Notes: generated by a model not told the origin, from the sequence alone. Counted from the stretch's first letter, positions 1 to 4,980 are shown. The stretch: DNA of 9,586 nt from Candidatus Woesebacteria bacterium (GCA_020052895.1 JAGVOE010000031.1:1-9586); one strand, 5' to 3'. Numbers and translations are program-made.

Positions 1-729
1 CTTGTAGGTGGTAATCATGTTATTGATCTTCCTTTGAGCATCTTTAACTGTCTCTTTGACTGCTTTGTTGTCTATACCCACACTGCCACCGCTCTCGTTG
101 AGCTTGACAATGAGTGGCAAGCCCAGGTCTTCGTTCACGGCAGTACCGGCTCGACGAATAAATTGAAAAGCCGGAGTTGGAATCCCGTAAGCGATTAAAA
201 GTCTCTTGGTCAAGTTTCTGTTATTACCAATCACCAATCCCTCCATGCCGGAGCCGGTGTACATCACATTGGACAGCTCCAAAGCCGCCGGTACCGAAGT
301 CTGAAGTTTGTCTTTACCTCGTAAAGTATCCACCAGATTGACAACCACATCCGGCTTGTCTACTAATAAGTTAGTCAAAAAGTACTGATCTCCGGTCAAA
401 AGCTTAACCGGAACTCCCAAGGCTTTGATTCTCTCCATCACTTCGGCCGCTCTTTCTTCTACCTCTACCTCGGCTTCGTAAGAATCTTTGGTCGGAAAAA
501 ACTCTCTCTCTACGTGGGAGTAAGCCACAATCACCAAATTTAAGTTCTTCAAAGCCGCCCTATCGACCTTAACTTTGGTTTTTTTGCGAAGCTTGGGTGG
601 CTTGGTCGTCTCGGTAGCGACATTTTCTTCCACTTTTATCTCCGGAGTGGCTTCTGTTTTCTCTGCTGTACTCGTCTCGACGACCACTGGTTTTTTCTTT
701 ATTCTCCCTAATAAATCTTTTATGCTCAT
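1..729 (-). CDS. ATP-grasp protein, D-alanine-D-alanine ligase-like (3' end outside window)
   Basis: Only the first 243 codons are inside the window. Residues 1-60 form a Lys/Glu/Thr-rich, probably disordered tail absent from typical Ddl enzymes. From about residue 63 (NLVIVAYSHVEREF) the sequence follows the D-Ala-D-Ala ligase fold: an N-terminal Rossmann-like part with DVVVNLVDTLRGKD (127-140), the family signature MYTGSGMEGLVIGNN (156-170) and NLTKRLLIAYGIPTP (172-186), then the ATP-grasp lysine and glycine-rich loop LPLIVKLNESGGSVGID (204-220). Known members join D-alanine for peptidoglycan precursors, but related ATP-grasp ligases use other substrates, and the catalytic C-terminal half is not visible. 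The start has no Shine-Dalgarno; TATTCT lies 6 bases upstream (736-741), suggesting a leaderless start or readthrough from the acetyltransferase gene 16 bases upstream. Family confidence is high, exact substrate moderate. Confidence 0.85.
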   Translation of the reverse strand, partial: MSIKDLLGRIKKKPVVVETSTAEKTEATPEIKVEENVATETTKPPKLRKKTKVKVDRAALKNLNLVIVAYSHVEREFFPTKDSYEAEVEVEERAAEVMERIKALGVPVKLLTGDQYFLTNLLVDKPDVVVNLVDTLRGKDKLQTSVPAALELSNVMYTGSGMEGLVIGNNRNLTKRLLIAYGIPTPAFQFIRRAGTAVNEDLGLPLIVKLNESGGSVGIDNKAVKETVKDAQRKINNMITTYK

Positions 730-745
730 ACATTCAGAATAACAT

Positions 746-1321
746 CTAGACCTTTGTCCAGTCTAGTGTCCAAATTCCATTACCCTGTCTATCAAAACCA
801 CGAGTCTTGATAAATCCAGCTTTTTCGATGACCACTATCGAGGCTTCATTGCCTCTTTCAATCTCGGCCACCATGGTGGTCACGAGCCCCATTTTTTCTC
901 GTACTAGCTTACAGCTCTCTTTTAGCGCCGGAGCGATCAAACCCGCCGGCGCCCCCGGTCTCTTGGCGTAGCTTACGTCAATCGCCCCTTTAAAGTCCTC
1001 CGATGGGTAAAAATAAATAAAGCCGTGGACTCTACGTCCGTCCGACTCATCCATCTTGGTTTCGGAAATTGCCCACAAAAACTGATTGCCTTCTCCATTT
1101 TCCAACATCCATTTGCGATAGTGTTTGTGACTCATGTTCCGCACACTCGACATCCACGACTGCACACCAGGGCTCTGAACTATTTCTCTCAGATCCCGCA
1201 AGTCAAAGAACGAGTCAGGGTTAAAAAATCGCACTAGGTACTCCTGGCCATTTTTTTCAAACCTGCCTGGCCGGCAGGCAGGCCTACCCGCCGTCGTCGT
1301 AATTTTTACTTCATCCATCAT
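746..1321 (-). CDS. GNAT-family N-acetyltransferase
   Basis: A 191-residue protein with the C-terminal pattern of GNAT acyl-CoA transferases: a strand around MVAEIERGNEAS (150-161), then the helix and turn IVVIEKAGFIKTRGFD (162-177), matching the usual N-x-x-S...E-K-x-GF motif that closes the acetyl-CoA site. The middle (HGFIYFYPSED, 99-109) fits the central beta strands. The substrate cannot be told; small molecules, tRNA, ribosomal proteins or the product of the ligase next door are all possible. The start ATGATG has no ribosome site, but TATATT lies 6 bases before it (1328-1333), so a leaderless mRNA is likely. Residues 14-20 (PACRPGR) are encoded by a copy of the GC-rich palindrome found elsewhere in the window, inserted in frame near the N-terminus. 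The ligase-like gene follows after 16 bases on the same strand, so the two probably form an operon. Confidence 0.8.
   Translation of the reverse strand: MMDEVKITTTAGRPACRPGRFEKNGQEYLVRFFNPDSFFDLRDLREIVQSPGVQSWMSSVRNMSHKHYRKWMLENGEGNQFLWAISETKMDESDGRRVHGFIYFYPSEDFKGAIDVSYAKRPGAPAGLIAPALKESCKLVREKMGLVTTMVAEIERGNEASIVVIEKAGFIKTRGFDRQGNGIWTLDWTKV
1262..1282. repeat. GC-rich palindrome, copy 1, inside a coding region
   Basis: CCTGCCTG (1262-1269) and CAGGCAGG (1275-1282) flank GCCGG. It is the repeat seen at 2785 and 6273 with one extra G at the centre. It encodes residues 14-20 of the GNAT protein on the minus strand. Confidence 0.85.
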
Positions 1322-1327
1322 GCTTTA

Positions 1328-1333
1328 AATATA
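1328..1333 (-). promoter_or_regulatory. -10 element for leaderless GNAT gene
   Basis: TATATT on the minus strand, 6 bases before the ATG at 1321. Transcription would begin at or next to the start codon. No good -35 is visible. It lies back to back with the plus-strand -10 at 1355-1360. Confidence 0.5.
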
Positions 1334-1354
1334 TATCATTCATCAGTTTTGCTG

Positions 1355-1360
1355 TATTAT
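1355..1360 (+). promoter_or_regulatory. -10 element for leaderless coiled-coil gene
   Basis: TATTAT, 6 bases before the ATG at 1367, the spacing expected when the first transcribed base is the A of the start codon. No Shine-Dalgarno is present and no clear -35 is seen. Confidence 0.55.
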
Positions 1361-1366
1361 TAATCT

Positions 1367-1672
1367 ATGACCAAAACCGATCTTTCTCAAATCAGAACTA
1401 TTTTTAAAGAAGAAATTCGTGATGAGGTTAAGAAAGTTGTCGAAGATGTGTTAGAGCAGAAGCTTGAGCAAAAAATCGAACCGATCCGAGAACAGTTGAA
1501 GTCTCTCAAGCCCATGAGCAAAAAAATCGTGGCTATGGATAAAAAAATCAACAATTTGCAAGAAGGTCAAAATACCATATTAAAGTACATCGACGAACAA
1601 GACATCCGTCTGGAAAAACGCGTCAACCGGATCGAAAATCATCTTCATTTTTCCTCCTCCGCACTCCAATAA
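1367..1672 (+). CDS. Small coiled-coil protein of unknown function
   Basis: A 101-residue, highly charged protein, almost entirely helical by composition. Heptad-like spacing of V, L and I runs from about residue 9 to 92 (for example EEIRDEVKKVVEDVLEQKL), broken once near LKPMSK (47-52). There is no signal peptide or membrane segment. The opening MTKTDLSQIR resembles a family of small coiled-coil proteins I have seen often in CPR genomes, none with a known role to my knowledge. It probably forms oligomers. The start is leaderless (TATTAT 6 bases upstream). It is divergent from the GNAT gene, with only 45 bases between the starts, and is followed by tRNA-Trp on the same strand. Confidence 0.75.
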   Translation: MTKTDLSQIRTIFKEEIRDEVKKVVEDVLEQKLEQKIEPIREQLKSLKPMSKKIVAMDKKINNLQEGQNTILKYIDEQDIRLEKRVNRIENHLHFSSSALQ

Positions 1673-1696
1673 TCTCCCAACAACCCCACTTTCTGC

Positions 1697-1702
1697 TAAA
1701 AT
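1697..1702 (+). promoter_or_regulatory. Extended -10 for tRNA-Trp
   Basis: TGC followed by TAAAAT is an extended -10 that would start transcription near 1709, a few bases before the mature tRNA at 1714. No -35 match is seen. Confidence 0.4.
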
Positions 1703-1713
1703 TAGCCTTACTT

Positions 1714-1787
1714 AGGGGTGTAGTTCAACGGTAGAATCCGGGTCTCCAAAACCTGTGACGAAGGTCCGACACCTTCCACCCCTGCCA
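1714..1787 (+). tRNA. tRNA-Trp (anticodon CCA), 3' CCA encoded
   Basis: The cloverleaf folds by eye. The acceptor stem is AGGGGTG (1714-1720) with CACCCCT (1777-1783). The D stem is GTTC/GAAT, with a D loop containing GG. The anticodon stem CGGGT (1739-1743) pairs with ACCTG (1751-1755, one G-U), around loop CTCCAAA with anticodon CCA at 1746-1748. A 4-base variable loop follows, then T stem GAAGG/CCTTC. The discriminator is G, and CCA is encoded at 1785-1787. A1-U72, G73 and the CCA anticodon are the usual bacterial tRNA-Trp identity bases. The T loop reads TCCGACA, so position 55, normally U (pseudouridine), is C. The CCA anticodon reads UGG, consistent with TGA being used as a stop in this window. 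Confidence 0.93.
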
Positions 1788-1859
1788 CGTATCCCTGTTT
1801 TCGATGTAATAATCTATTTCTCATTTTTTTACCGGGATTGGCATCAAAACATCAAATCC

Positions 1860-1888
1860 TTGACATTTACCGGGATTCCCGGTATATT
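1860..1888 (+). promoter_or_regulatory. Strong sigma70-type promoter with embedded operator
   Basis: A perfect TTGACA (1860-1865), a 17-base spacer, then TATATT (1883-1888). The spacer is almost filled by a perfect dyad, TACCGGGA-T-TCCCGGTA (1868-1884), the classic position for a repressor site. The left half is repeated upstream at 1831-1839, 38 bases away. Expected transcription start is near 1895. Confidence 0.75.
1868..1884. promoter_or_regulatory. 17-bp dyad operator candidate
   Basis: Arms TACCGGGA and TCCCGGTA (8 bp, perfect) around a single T, located exactly between -35 and -10. A repressor dimer bound here would block RNA polymerase. The same TTTACCGGGATT string occurs at 1828-1839 as a single half-site, which suggests co-operative or looped binding. 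The regulator is not identifiable in this window. Confidence 0.6.
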
Positions 1889-1894
1889 TAACTC

Positions 1895-1943
1895 ACTGTG
1901 AAGATTCACATCCCAAATACCCACCATCCGGTGGGGATTTTTA
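1895..1943 (+). ncRNA. Possible ~50-nt transcript or attenuated leader
   Basis: The promoter at 1860-1888 would start near 1895, and an intrinsic terminator ends at about 1943. The product would hold a 6-bp hairpin (1897-1910) followed by the terminator hairpin. It could be a small RNA, or a leader whose termination is regulated to control the gene at 2114. No ribosome site or clear leader peptide is visible. Confidence 0.35.
1920..1943 (+). terminator. Intrinsic terminator
   Basis: CCCACC (1920-1925), loop ATCC, GGTGGG (1930-1935), then GATTTTTAT. It lies only about 25 bases after the expected start of the 1860 promoter. Confidence 0.65.
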
Positions 1944-1945
1944 TA

Positions 1946-1960
1946 GGGTATAATGTACCC
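1946..1960 (+). promoter_or_regulatory. Second -10 (TATAAT) inside an inverted repeat
   Basis: TATAAT at 1949-1954 lies within GGGTA-TAATG-TACCC (1946-1960). No good -35 is present because the terminator hairpin occupies that place. It could supply terminator-independent expression of the gene at 2114, with a leader of about 150 bases. Confidence 0.4.
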
Positions 1961-2113
1961 ATCATAACCCCAATGTTTAAGAGGTTCTTTGAAATCACCC
2001 CTCAGATACTCGAAGTGGCCAATTGTTATTTACTTTCTCATTAGTTTTCTGATAATCGGTAGCTTCCTCAATTCCTTCTATCTCAAACTACTAACTAGTA
2101 TATCGGAGGAATC

Positions 2114-2287
2114 ATGAATGTAATGGACGCGCTACGACACCTGATTGGTTATCTAATGAACCGAATGTCCATGGTTCTGGCCACTCCGATTCATCCTATT
2201 ATTTATTGGATTATCGGTGGCCTGTTTTTACTCTCTCTGCTTGCCTACAAGGCCTCCAGTCAAGATCGCCACCGGAAGAACCCATAA
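2114..2287 (+). CDS. 57-residue single-span membrane peptide, unknown function
   Basis: ATG at 2114 follows GGAGGA (2105-2110), a strong though closely spaced Shine-Dalgarno. The product starts with an amphipathic part MNVMDALRHLIGYLMNRM, has one membrane segment from about residue 28 to 46 (HPIIYWIIGGLFLLSLLAY) and a short charged tail (KASSQDRHRKNP). The basic C-terminus is expected on the cytoplasmic side. No homologue is recognised. The stop is 3 bases before the -35 of the next promoter (2291), and no terminator lies between, so readthrough into the 109-residue protein gene is possible. Expression probably depends on the operator-controlled promoter at 1860 or the -10 at 1949. The open frame, strong ribosome site and coherent membrane segment support a real gene. 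Confidence 0.65.
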   Translation: MNVMDALRHLIGYLMNRMSMVLATPIHPIIYWIIGGLFLLSLLAYKASSQDRHRKNP

Positions 2288-2290
2288 CAC

Positions 2291-2318
2291 TTGACAAAAG
2301 ACAAAGTTGTGCTATAAT
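2291..2318 (+). promoter_or_regulatory. Consensus sigma70 promoter
   Basis: TTGACA (2291-2296), 16-base spacer, TATAAT (2313-2318) preceded by TGC (extended -10). Start is expected near 2325, giving a leader of about 65 bases before the gene at 2391. This is the closest match to the bacterial consensus in the window and suggests high expression. Confidence 0.85.
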
Positions 2319-2390
2319 ACACCCTTGAACGTACATTGAGTGGGCACCCGCCCATCTCTCATTCCCAACCCCCTTCGAAGGAGAATCAAA

Positions 2391-2720
2391 ATGACTCTGT
2401 CCGATCTCTTCCCGCTCATTTCCAAAAGGACCGTGAATCTGGCCCTCAATCGCGTCTACAAGGACAACTTGGACAATGTGATGAAGCTTGCCAGCGAACT
2501 GTCCGCCGGCGATGTGGCCAAGTTCGAAGCCGCGATTGCTCGCAAGAACAATGATATCGTTCAAGCGAACGCCATCCTGGCCGAAATCATCGCCCGCCAC
2601 ACGGCCATCAATGAGGCTCGTGTCGCCGAAGCTTCTGTCGCGCTCGCCGAAGCAATCGAAGGCAAGAAAAACGCCTCCCTTCTGCTCAAGCGTTCTCGCC
2701 GCTACAACGGCACTAAATAA
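2391..2720 (+). CDS. 109-residue helical protein, unknown function
   Basis: I chose the ATG at 2391 because AAGGAGA (2378-2384) lies just before it. An upstream GTG at 2340 would extend the frame by 17 residues but would put the ribosome site inside the gene. The protein is Ala/Leu/Lys/Glu-rich and almost all helix: residues 15-50 look amphipathic and 51-100 form a long Ala-rich helix suited to coiled-coil pairing. The tail RSRRYNGTK is basic. There are no Cys or Trp residues, signal peptide or membrane segment. The family is not recognised; a small structural or nucleic-acid-associated role is conceivable but unproven. It is a self-contained unit: consensus promoter at 2291, leader with a small hairpin TGGGC/GCCCA (2341-2354), gene, terminator at 2741. 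Confidence 0.75.
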   Translation: MTLSDLFPLISKRTVNLALNRVYKDNLDNVMKLASELSAGDVAKFEAAIARKNNDIVQANAILAEIIARHTAINEARVAEASVALAEAIEGKKNASLLLKRSRRYNGTK

Positions 2721-2740
2721 CCCGCGCACCTGCGCACAAC

Positions 2741-2771
2741 ATTCCCGTCTCAACTGAGACGGGAATTTTTT
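2741..2771 (+). terminator. Strong intrinsic terminator
   Basis: An 11-bp perfect stem (2741-2751 with 2756-2766; ATTCCCGTCTC and its complement), 4-base loop AACT, then six T (2766-2771). It ends the 109-residue protein's transcript. Confidence 0.9.
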
Positions 2772-2784
2772 ACCTACGAGGCCA

Positions 2785-2800
2785 TGCCTGCCGGCAGGCA
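2785..2800. repeat. GC-rich palindrome, copy 2
   Basis: A perfect 16-bp palindrome TGCCTGCCGGCAGGCA, continued by GG on the right. Same element as at 6273-6294 and 1262-1282. It lies between a terminator and the toxin-antitoxin promoter. Confidence 0.85.
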
Positions 2801-2816
2801 GGACTCTCCTTGAAGG

Positions 2817-2838
2817 TCCCTAATTAGTCCCTGATTGG
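2817..2838. promoter_or_regulatory. Tandem direct repeat, candidate antitoxin operator
   Basis: TCCCTAATTAG (2817-2827) and TCCCTGATTGG (2828-2838) match at 9 of 11 positions and directly abut. They lie just upstream of the -10 at 2842. TAGTCC also recurs at 2825-2830 and 2847-2852, 22 bp (about two helical turns) apart. Ribbon-helix-helix antitoxins commonly repress their own promoters by binding short repeated sites. Confidence 0.45.
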
Positions 2839-2841
2839 TGC

Positions 2842-2847
2842 TATAAT
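2842..2847 (+). promoter_or_regulatory. -10 element for leaderless toxin-antitoxin operon
   Basis: A perfect TATAAT, 6 bases before the ATG at 2854, with no ribosome site between. The transcript would start at the A of the start codon. Confidence 0.7.
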
Positions 2848-2853
2848 AGTCCT

Positions 2854-3117
2854 ATGGCCAACACTCAATCCACTCAAATCAAAGTCACCCTTCCCCAAGA
2901 GCTTTACTTAATGGTCAAAGCCAACGCTGATAAGATCGGCCTCAATCTCGCCGCCTACATCCGCCATCTAACCATCAACGATTCCTGGGAAAAGAATCTC
3001 CCTACTTTCCCTATGAGCACTAAAACTGAAGCACGCGGACAAAAAGCCTTAAAGGAATACGAGGCCGGAAAAACTATCAAAGTTGAAGATATCGACAAAT
3101 TCTTTAAGAATCTATGA
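2854..3117 (+). CDS. Ribbon-helix-helix antitoxin (RelB/CopG-like)
   Basis: An 87-residue protein. Residues 7-44 fit a ribbon-helix-helix DNA-binding domain: beta strand TQIKVTLP, helix QELYLMVKANADKIG, turn, and helix NLAAYIRHLTIND. The C-terminal half (about 58-87), charged and ending DIDKFFKNL, matches the usual toxin-wrapping tail of such antitoxins. It should form a dimer that represses its own promoter and neutralises the toxin encoded next. The start is leaderless (TATAAT 6 bases upstream), and a tandem repeat at 2817-2838 is a plausible operator. Its TGA stop overlaps the toxin ATG as ATGA, the tight coupling typical of type II toxin-antitoxin pairs. Confidence 0.85.
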   Translation: MANTQSTQIKVTLPQELYLMVKANADKIGLNLAAYIRHLTINDSWEKNLPTFPMSTKTEARGQKALKEYEAGKTIKVEDIDKFFKNL

Positions 3118-3374
3118 ACTTTGAGCTGACCGATTCTTTCAAGAAGAAGTCCCAAAAACTTGACCTTAAAAATCCACGTCTGCGTTCAGCGCTTATCAAA
3201 CAATTCCATCTTTTTAGCCAAAATCCGAGACATCCTTCTCTAAAATTACACAAACTACAAGGTGAAAGATCAACCCAGTTTGCCATCTGGATAATCTCAG
3301 ATCTAAGAGCTCTCGCTATTAAATCGGGAGAAAAATACATCTTTTTCGACCTCATCACCCACGACGAATACTAA
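3114..3374 (+). CDS. RelE/ParE-superfamily toxin
   Basis: An 86-residue protein with the RelE/ParE layout: an N-terminal strand MNFELTDSFKKK, two helices (about 7-35), then the beta-sheet half with HPSLKLHKLQGE (40-51), FAIWIISDLRALAIK (56-70) and the closing IFFDLITHDEY (76-86), which matches the family's common Leu-x-x-Ile-x-x-His-Asp-Glu ending. Members either cleave mRNA on the ribosome or poison gyrase; the sequence does not decide between these. It starts within the antitoxin stop (ATGA), so translation is coupled. The stop is only 6 bases from the convergent release-factor-like gene, with no terminator between, so opposing transcripts should overlap. Confidence 0.85.
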   Translation: MNFELTDSFKKKSQKLDLKNPRLRSALIKQFHLFSQNPRHPSLKLHKLQGERSTQFAIWIISDLRALAIKSGEKYIFFDLITHDEY

Positions 3375-3380
3375 GTAATT

Positions 3381-4052
3381 CTACAAATTCTTTCCTTCCC
3401 TTAGGCGTCTCGCAATATCTTCCATCACCTCATTTTCTCTTGGTTCCAGTTTTCTACCCACGTTCGTTTCTTCAAACATCTCGGCCATCACCTCATCAGA
3501 ACTCCTCCCTTTAGCCACCAATTTCCACTTATTCAAATGAGCTTCCAATTTCTCAAACATTCTTTTCCGTGCCTCACTAAGATTCTCAGACTGAGTTCGG
3601 GAACCCATTTCTTTCAAAAATATCCTGCTTGGGTTGTGCCTAATAGAGACCGCTGAACTGGTTTTATTGACGTTCTGGCCTCCAGGCCCACTAGCTCTCA
3701 TAAACTCGGTACTTATATCCTGATTCCTCATGATCTCTTGCTTTTGTCCCTCCTCACTCAAAGCCAAGAGTCCATATCGTACCCACTCAAAATAGTTCCT
3801 GACACCTTTAAACAGAGCTGGATTGGACTCTCTTTCCAACAAATTCTGGATTTTTTCGACCACAGTTCGTTTTGCGCTACTCAGCTTTTCACTATTCTTT
3901 CTAGCCTCTTCACTAATTTTTTCTTTTACCTTTTTGCCTTTTTTTTCCAGCCCAAAACCCTCATCCGGACGCGACTTTCGTCCGCCGCCGCCAGATCGAA
4001 ACTGTGCCCGCTCAATGGCTTCTTCGAGTTCTTCAGGGTCTATTTTTTCCAT
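3381..4052 (-). CDS. GGQ-domain release-factor-like protein (peptidyl-tRNA hydrolase / ribosome rescue)
   Basis: A 223-residue protein. Residues about 112-172 are an RF-1 catalytic domain with MRASGPGGQNVNKTSSAV (118-135); GGQ at 124-126 is the loop that triggers peptidyl-tRNA hydrolysis, and NVNKT follows as in RF1, RF2 and ArfB. It is far shorter than RF1/RF2 (about 360) and has no recognisable stop-codon-reading domain. That points to codon-independent rescue of stalled ribosomes, as in ArfB or the mitochondrial ICT1-type proteins. Unlike ArfB (about 140 residues), the GGQ domain sits in the middle: residues 1-60 are charged and glycine-containing (GGGG at 21-24, then Lys-rich), 60-110 are helical, and the tail 175-223 is charged and helical. 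The start is leaderless (TAAAAT 6 bases upstream). Family confidence is high; the rescue role is inference. Confidence 0.88.
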   Translation of the reverse strand: MEKIDPEELEEAIERAQFRSGGGGRKSRPDEGFGLEKKGKKVKEKISEEARKNSEKLSSAKRTVVEKIQNLLERESNPALFKGVRNYFEWVRYGLLALSEEGQKQEIMRNQDISTEFMRASGPGGQNVNKTSSAVSIRHNPSRIFLKEMGSRTQSENLSEARKRMFEKLEAHLNKWKLVAKGRSSDEVMAEMFEETNVGRKLEPRENEVMEDIARRLREGKNL

Positions 4053-4058
4053 ACCTCA

Positions 4059-4064
4059 ATTTTA
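4059..4064 (-). promoter_or_regulatory. -10 element for leaderless GGQ-protein gene
   Basis: TAAAAT on the minus strand, 6 bases before the ATG at 4052. It lies directly after the terminator of the zinc-ribbon gene upstream (4073-4101). Confidence 0.5.
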
Positions 4065-4072
4065 ACACCCAC

Positions 4073-4101
4073 AAAAAATCCCCGGTCTCATGATCGGGGA
4101 T
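4073..4101 (-). terminator. Intrinsic terminator of zinc-ribbon gene
   Basis: On the minus strand, ATCCCCG (4101-4095) pairs with CGGGGAT (4084-4078) around a 10-base loop, followed by TTTTTT (4078-4073). It begins 12 bases after the stop at 4113. Confidence 0.8.
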
Positions 4102-4112
4102 ATTTATATGTT

Positions 4113-4910
4113 TCAGTCACGGGCAAAGGACTTGGCCAAGATCTTGGCATTCTTCGCCTTATCCTTAGGCGAAAGCTCGCCCTTAGCCTTCTTCGCCCCA
4201 CTTTTGTGACGAGCCTTGGCAGAGCCAGGCTTCTTAACATGGCGCTTGGCCGCCGGCTTGGCTTCCTTGACACTTTCATCCGGCTCAGCTCGGAAACAAG
4301 TTCCACACTGCTTGGGCCAGAAAGGCTTTTTTCCAACGATATTGATCTCATCGACCGGCGCGCCACAGGTGGTGCACCAGTGATCCCAGACGAAGTTCCC
4401 AACCCGGAATATCAGATCTTCGAGTTGGGCAACAAGCTCAGCCACAGCTTCTTTCGTTCCGCGTGGCTTGAGCACCAGAGGTTCGAAATGCACGAAGTCG
4501 AACCAGAACTCGCCGGCGATAGCCTTTTGGCCGTTATGGCCATTCTTCTTTTCCGCCTGGACATACTTCATCCAAGCATCGTTCGCGGCCTTCCAGCCCT
4601 CAATGGCGGGAGCGACCAGGGCATTGTACTCGGCCAAAGCCTGAGCCTTTTTCGCAGCCTGGATAGCCTCGTCAGCGACCCAATTGCGAACATCGAGCCA
4701 AAGGCGGAGCATAGCCAGACGGTTGGTCTGATTATCCCCATCTTTGCGATCCAAGATCGTTTTGGCTTCCCGATCAGCCTGAGACCGGTCATCGGGCTTA
4801 GCAAACTTTTTCGATTCAGCCAGAACTTTTTCATAAAGAATCTGGACGGAATCATGGATCTCACGGGTTTTGCGCGACTTACGGACGCTGGGGATAGTAA
4901 GAGTAAGCAT
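4113..4910 (-). CDS. Unknown protein with CxxC...CxxC zinc ribbon and basic tail
   Basis: A 265-residue protein with no recognised family. Residues 10-130 are helical and charged, with several Trp (71, 77, 106, 113). A Trp/Phe-rich part follows (GEFWFDFVHFEPLVL, 133-147), then WCTTCGAP and QCGTC with cysteines at 179, 182, 202 and 205. That pair of CxxC knuckles 19 residues apart suggests one bound zinc. Residues 215-265 are very rich in Lys, Ala and Arg, like nucleic-acid-binding tails of ribosomal or histone-like proteins. There is no signal peptide or membrane segment, so RNA, DNA or ribosome association in the cytoplasm is plausible but unproven. The start follows an excellent Shine-Dalgarno, AGGAGGTG, 5 bases upstream. 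Promoter, structured leader and terminator are all visible, supporting this strand over a 401-codon frame on the opposite strand. Confidence 0.8.
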   Translation of the reverse strand: MLTLTIPSVRKSRKTREIHDSVQILYEKVLAESKKFAKPDDRSQADREAKTILDRKDGDNQTNRLAMLRLWLDVRNWVADEAIQAAKKAQALAEYNALVAPAIEGWKAANDAWMKYVQAEKKNGHNGQKAIAGEFWFDFVHFEPLVLKPRGTKEAVAELVAQLEDLIFRVGNFVWDHWCTTCGAPVDEINIVGKKPFWPKQCGTCFRAEPDESVKEAKPAAKRHVKKPGSAKARHKSGAKKAKGELSPKDKAKNAKILAKSFARD

Positions 4911-4980
4911 TTTTGCACCTCCTCGGTGGCGGAGCTTGCTTAGAGCTCCTTACAAGAAAAACAGAATTTGAATGTTCCTC

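Larger units (their letters stand above)
1788..2113. other. Gene-poor regulatory stretch between tRNA-Trp and the small membrane peptide gene
   Basis: No convincing protein gene is seen. The stretch holds a T-run (1824-1830), a half-site ACCGGGATT (1831-1839), a strong promoter with an internal dyad (1860-1888), a small hairpin TGTGAA/TTCACA (1897-1910), an intrinsic terminator (1920-1943), a second -10 within an inverted repeat (1946-1960), and about 150 bases of leader before the Shine-Dalgarno of the gene at 2114. A GTG-started frame from 1898 to a TAG near 2043 (48 codons) exists but has no supporting signal. Confidence 0.6.

Noticed and set aside
1898..2044. GTG-started frame of 48 codons, possible leader peptide
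   Set aside because: No ribosome site, reads through a terminator hairpin and the product has no recognisable character; kept only as a remark.
2340..2390. Upstream GTG extension of the 109-residue protein
   Set aside because: The clear Shine-Dalgarno at 2378-2384 selects the ATG at 2391, and the extra residues come from a leader hairpin.
2211..2753. A 180-codon open frame on the minus strand
   Set aside because: It mirrors the GC-rich 2391 gene, whose promoter, ribosome site and terminator all point to the plus strand.
3738..4943. A 401-codon open frame on the plus strand
   Set aside because: It runs antisense through two minus-strand genes supported by a GGQ domain, a zinc knuckle, promoters, a ribosome site and a terminator. 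Its product is low-complexity in places and has no start signals.
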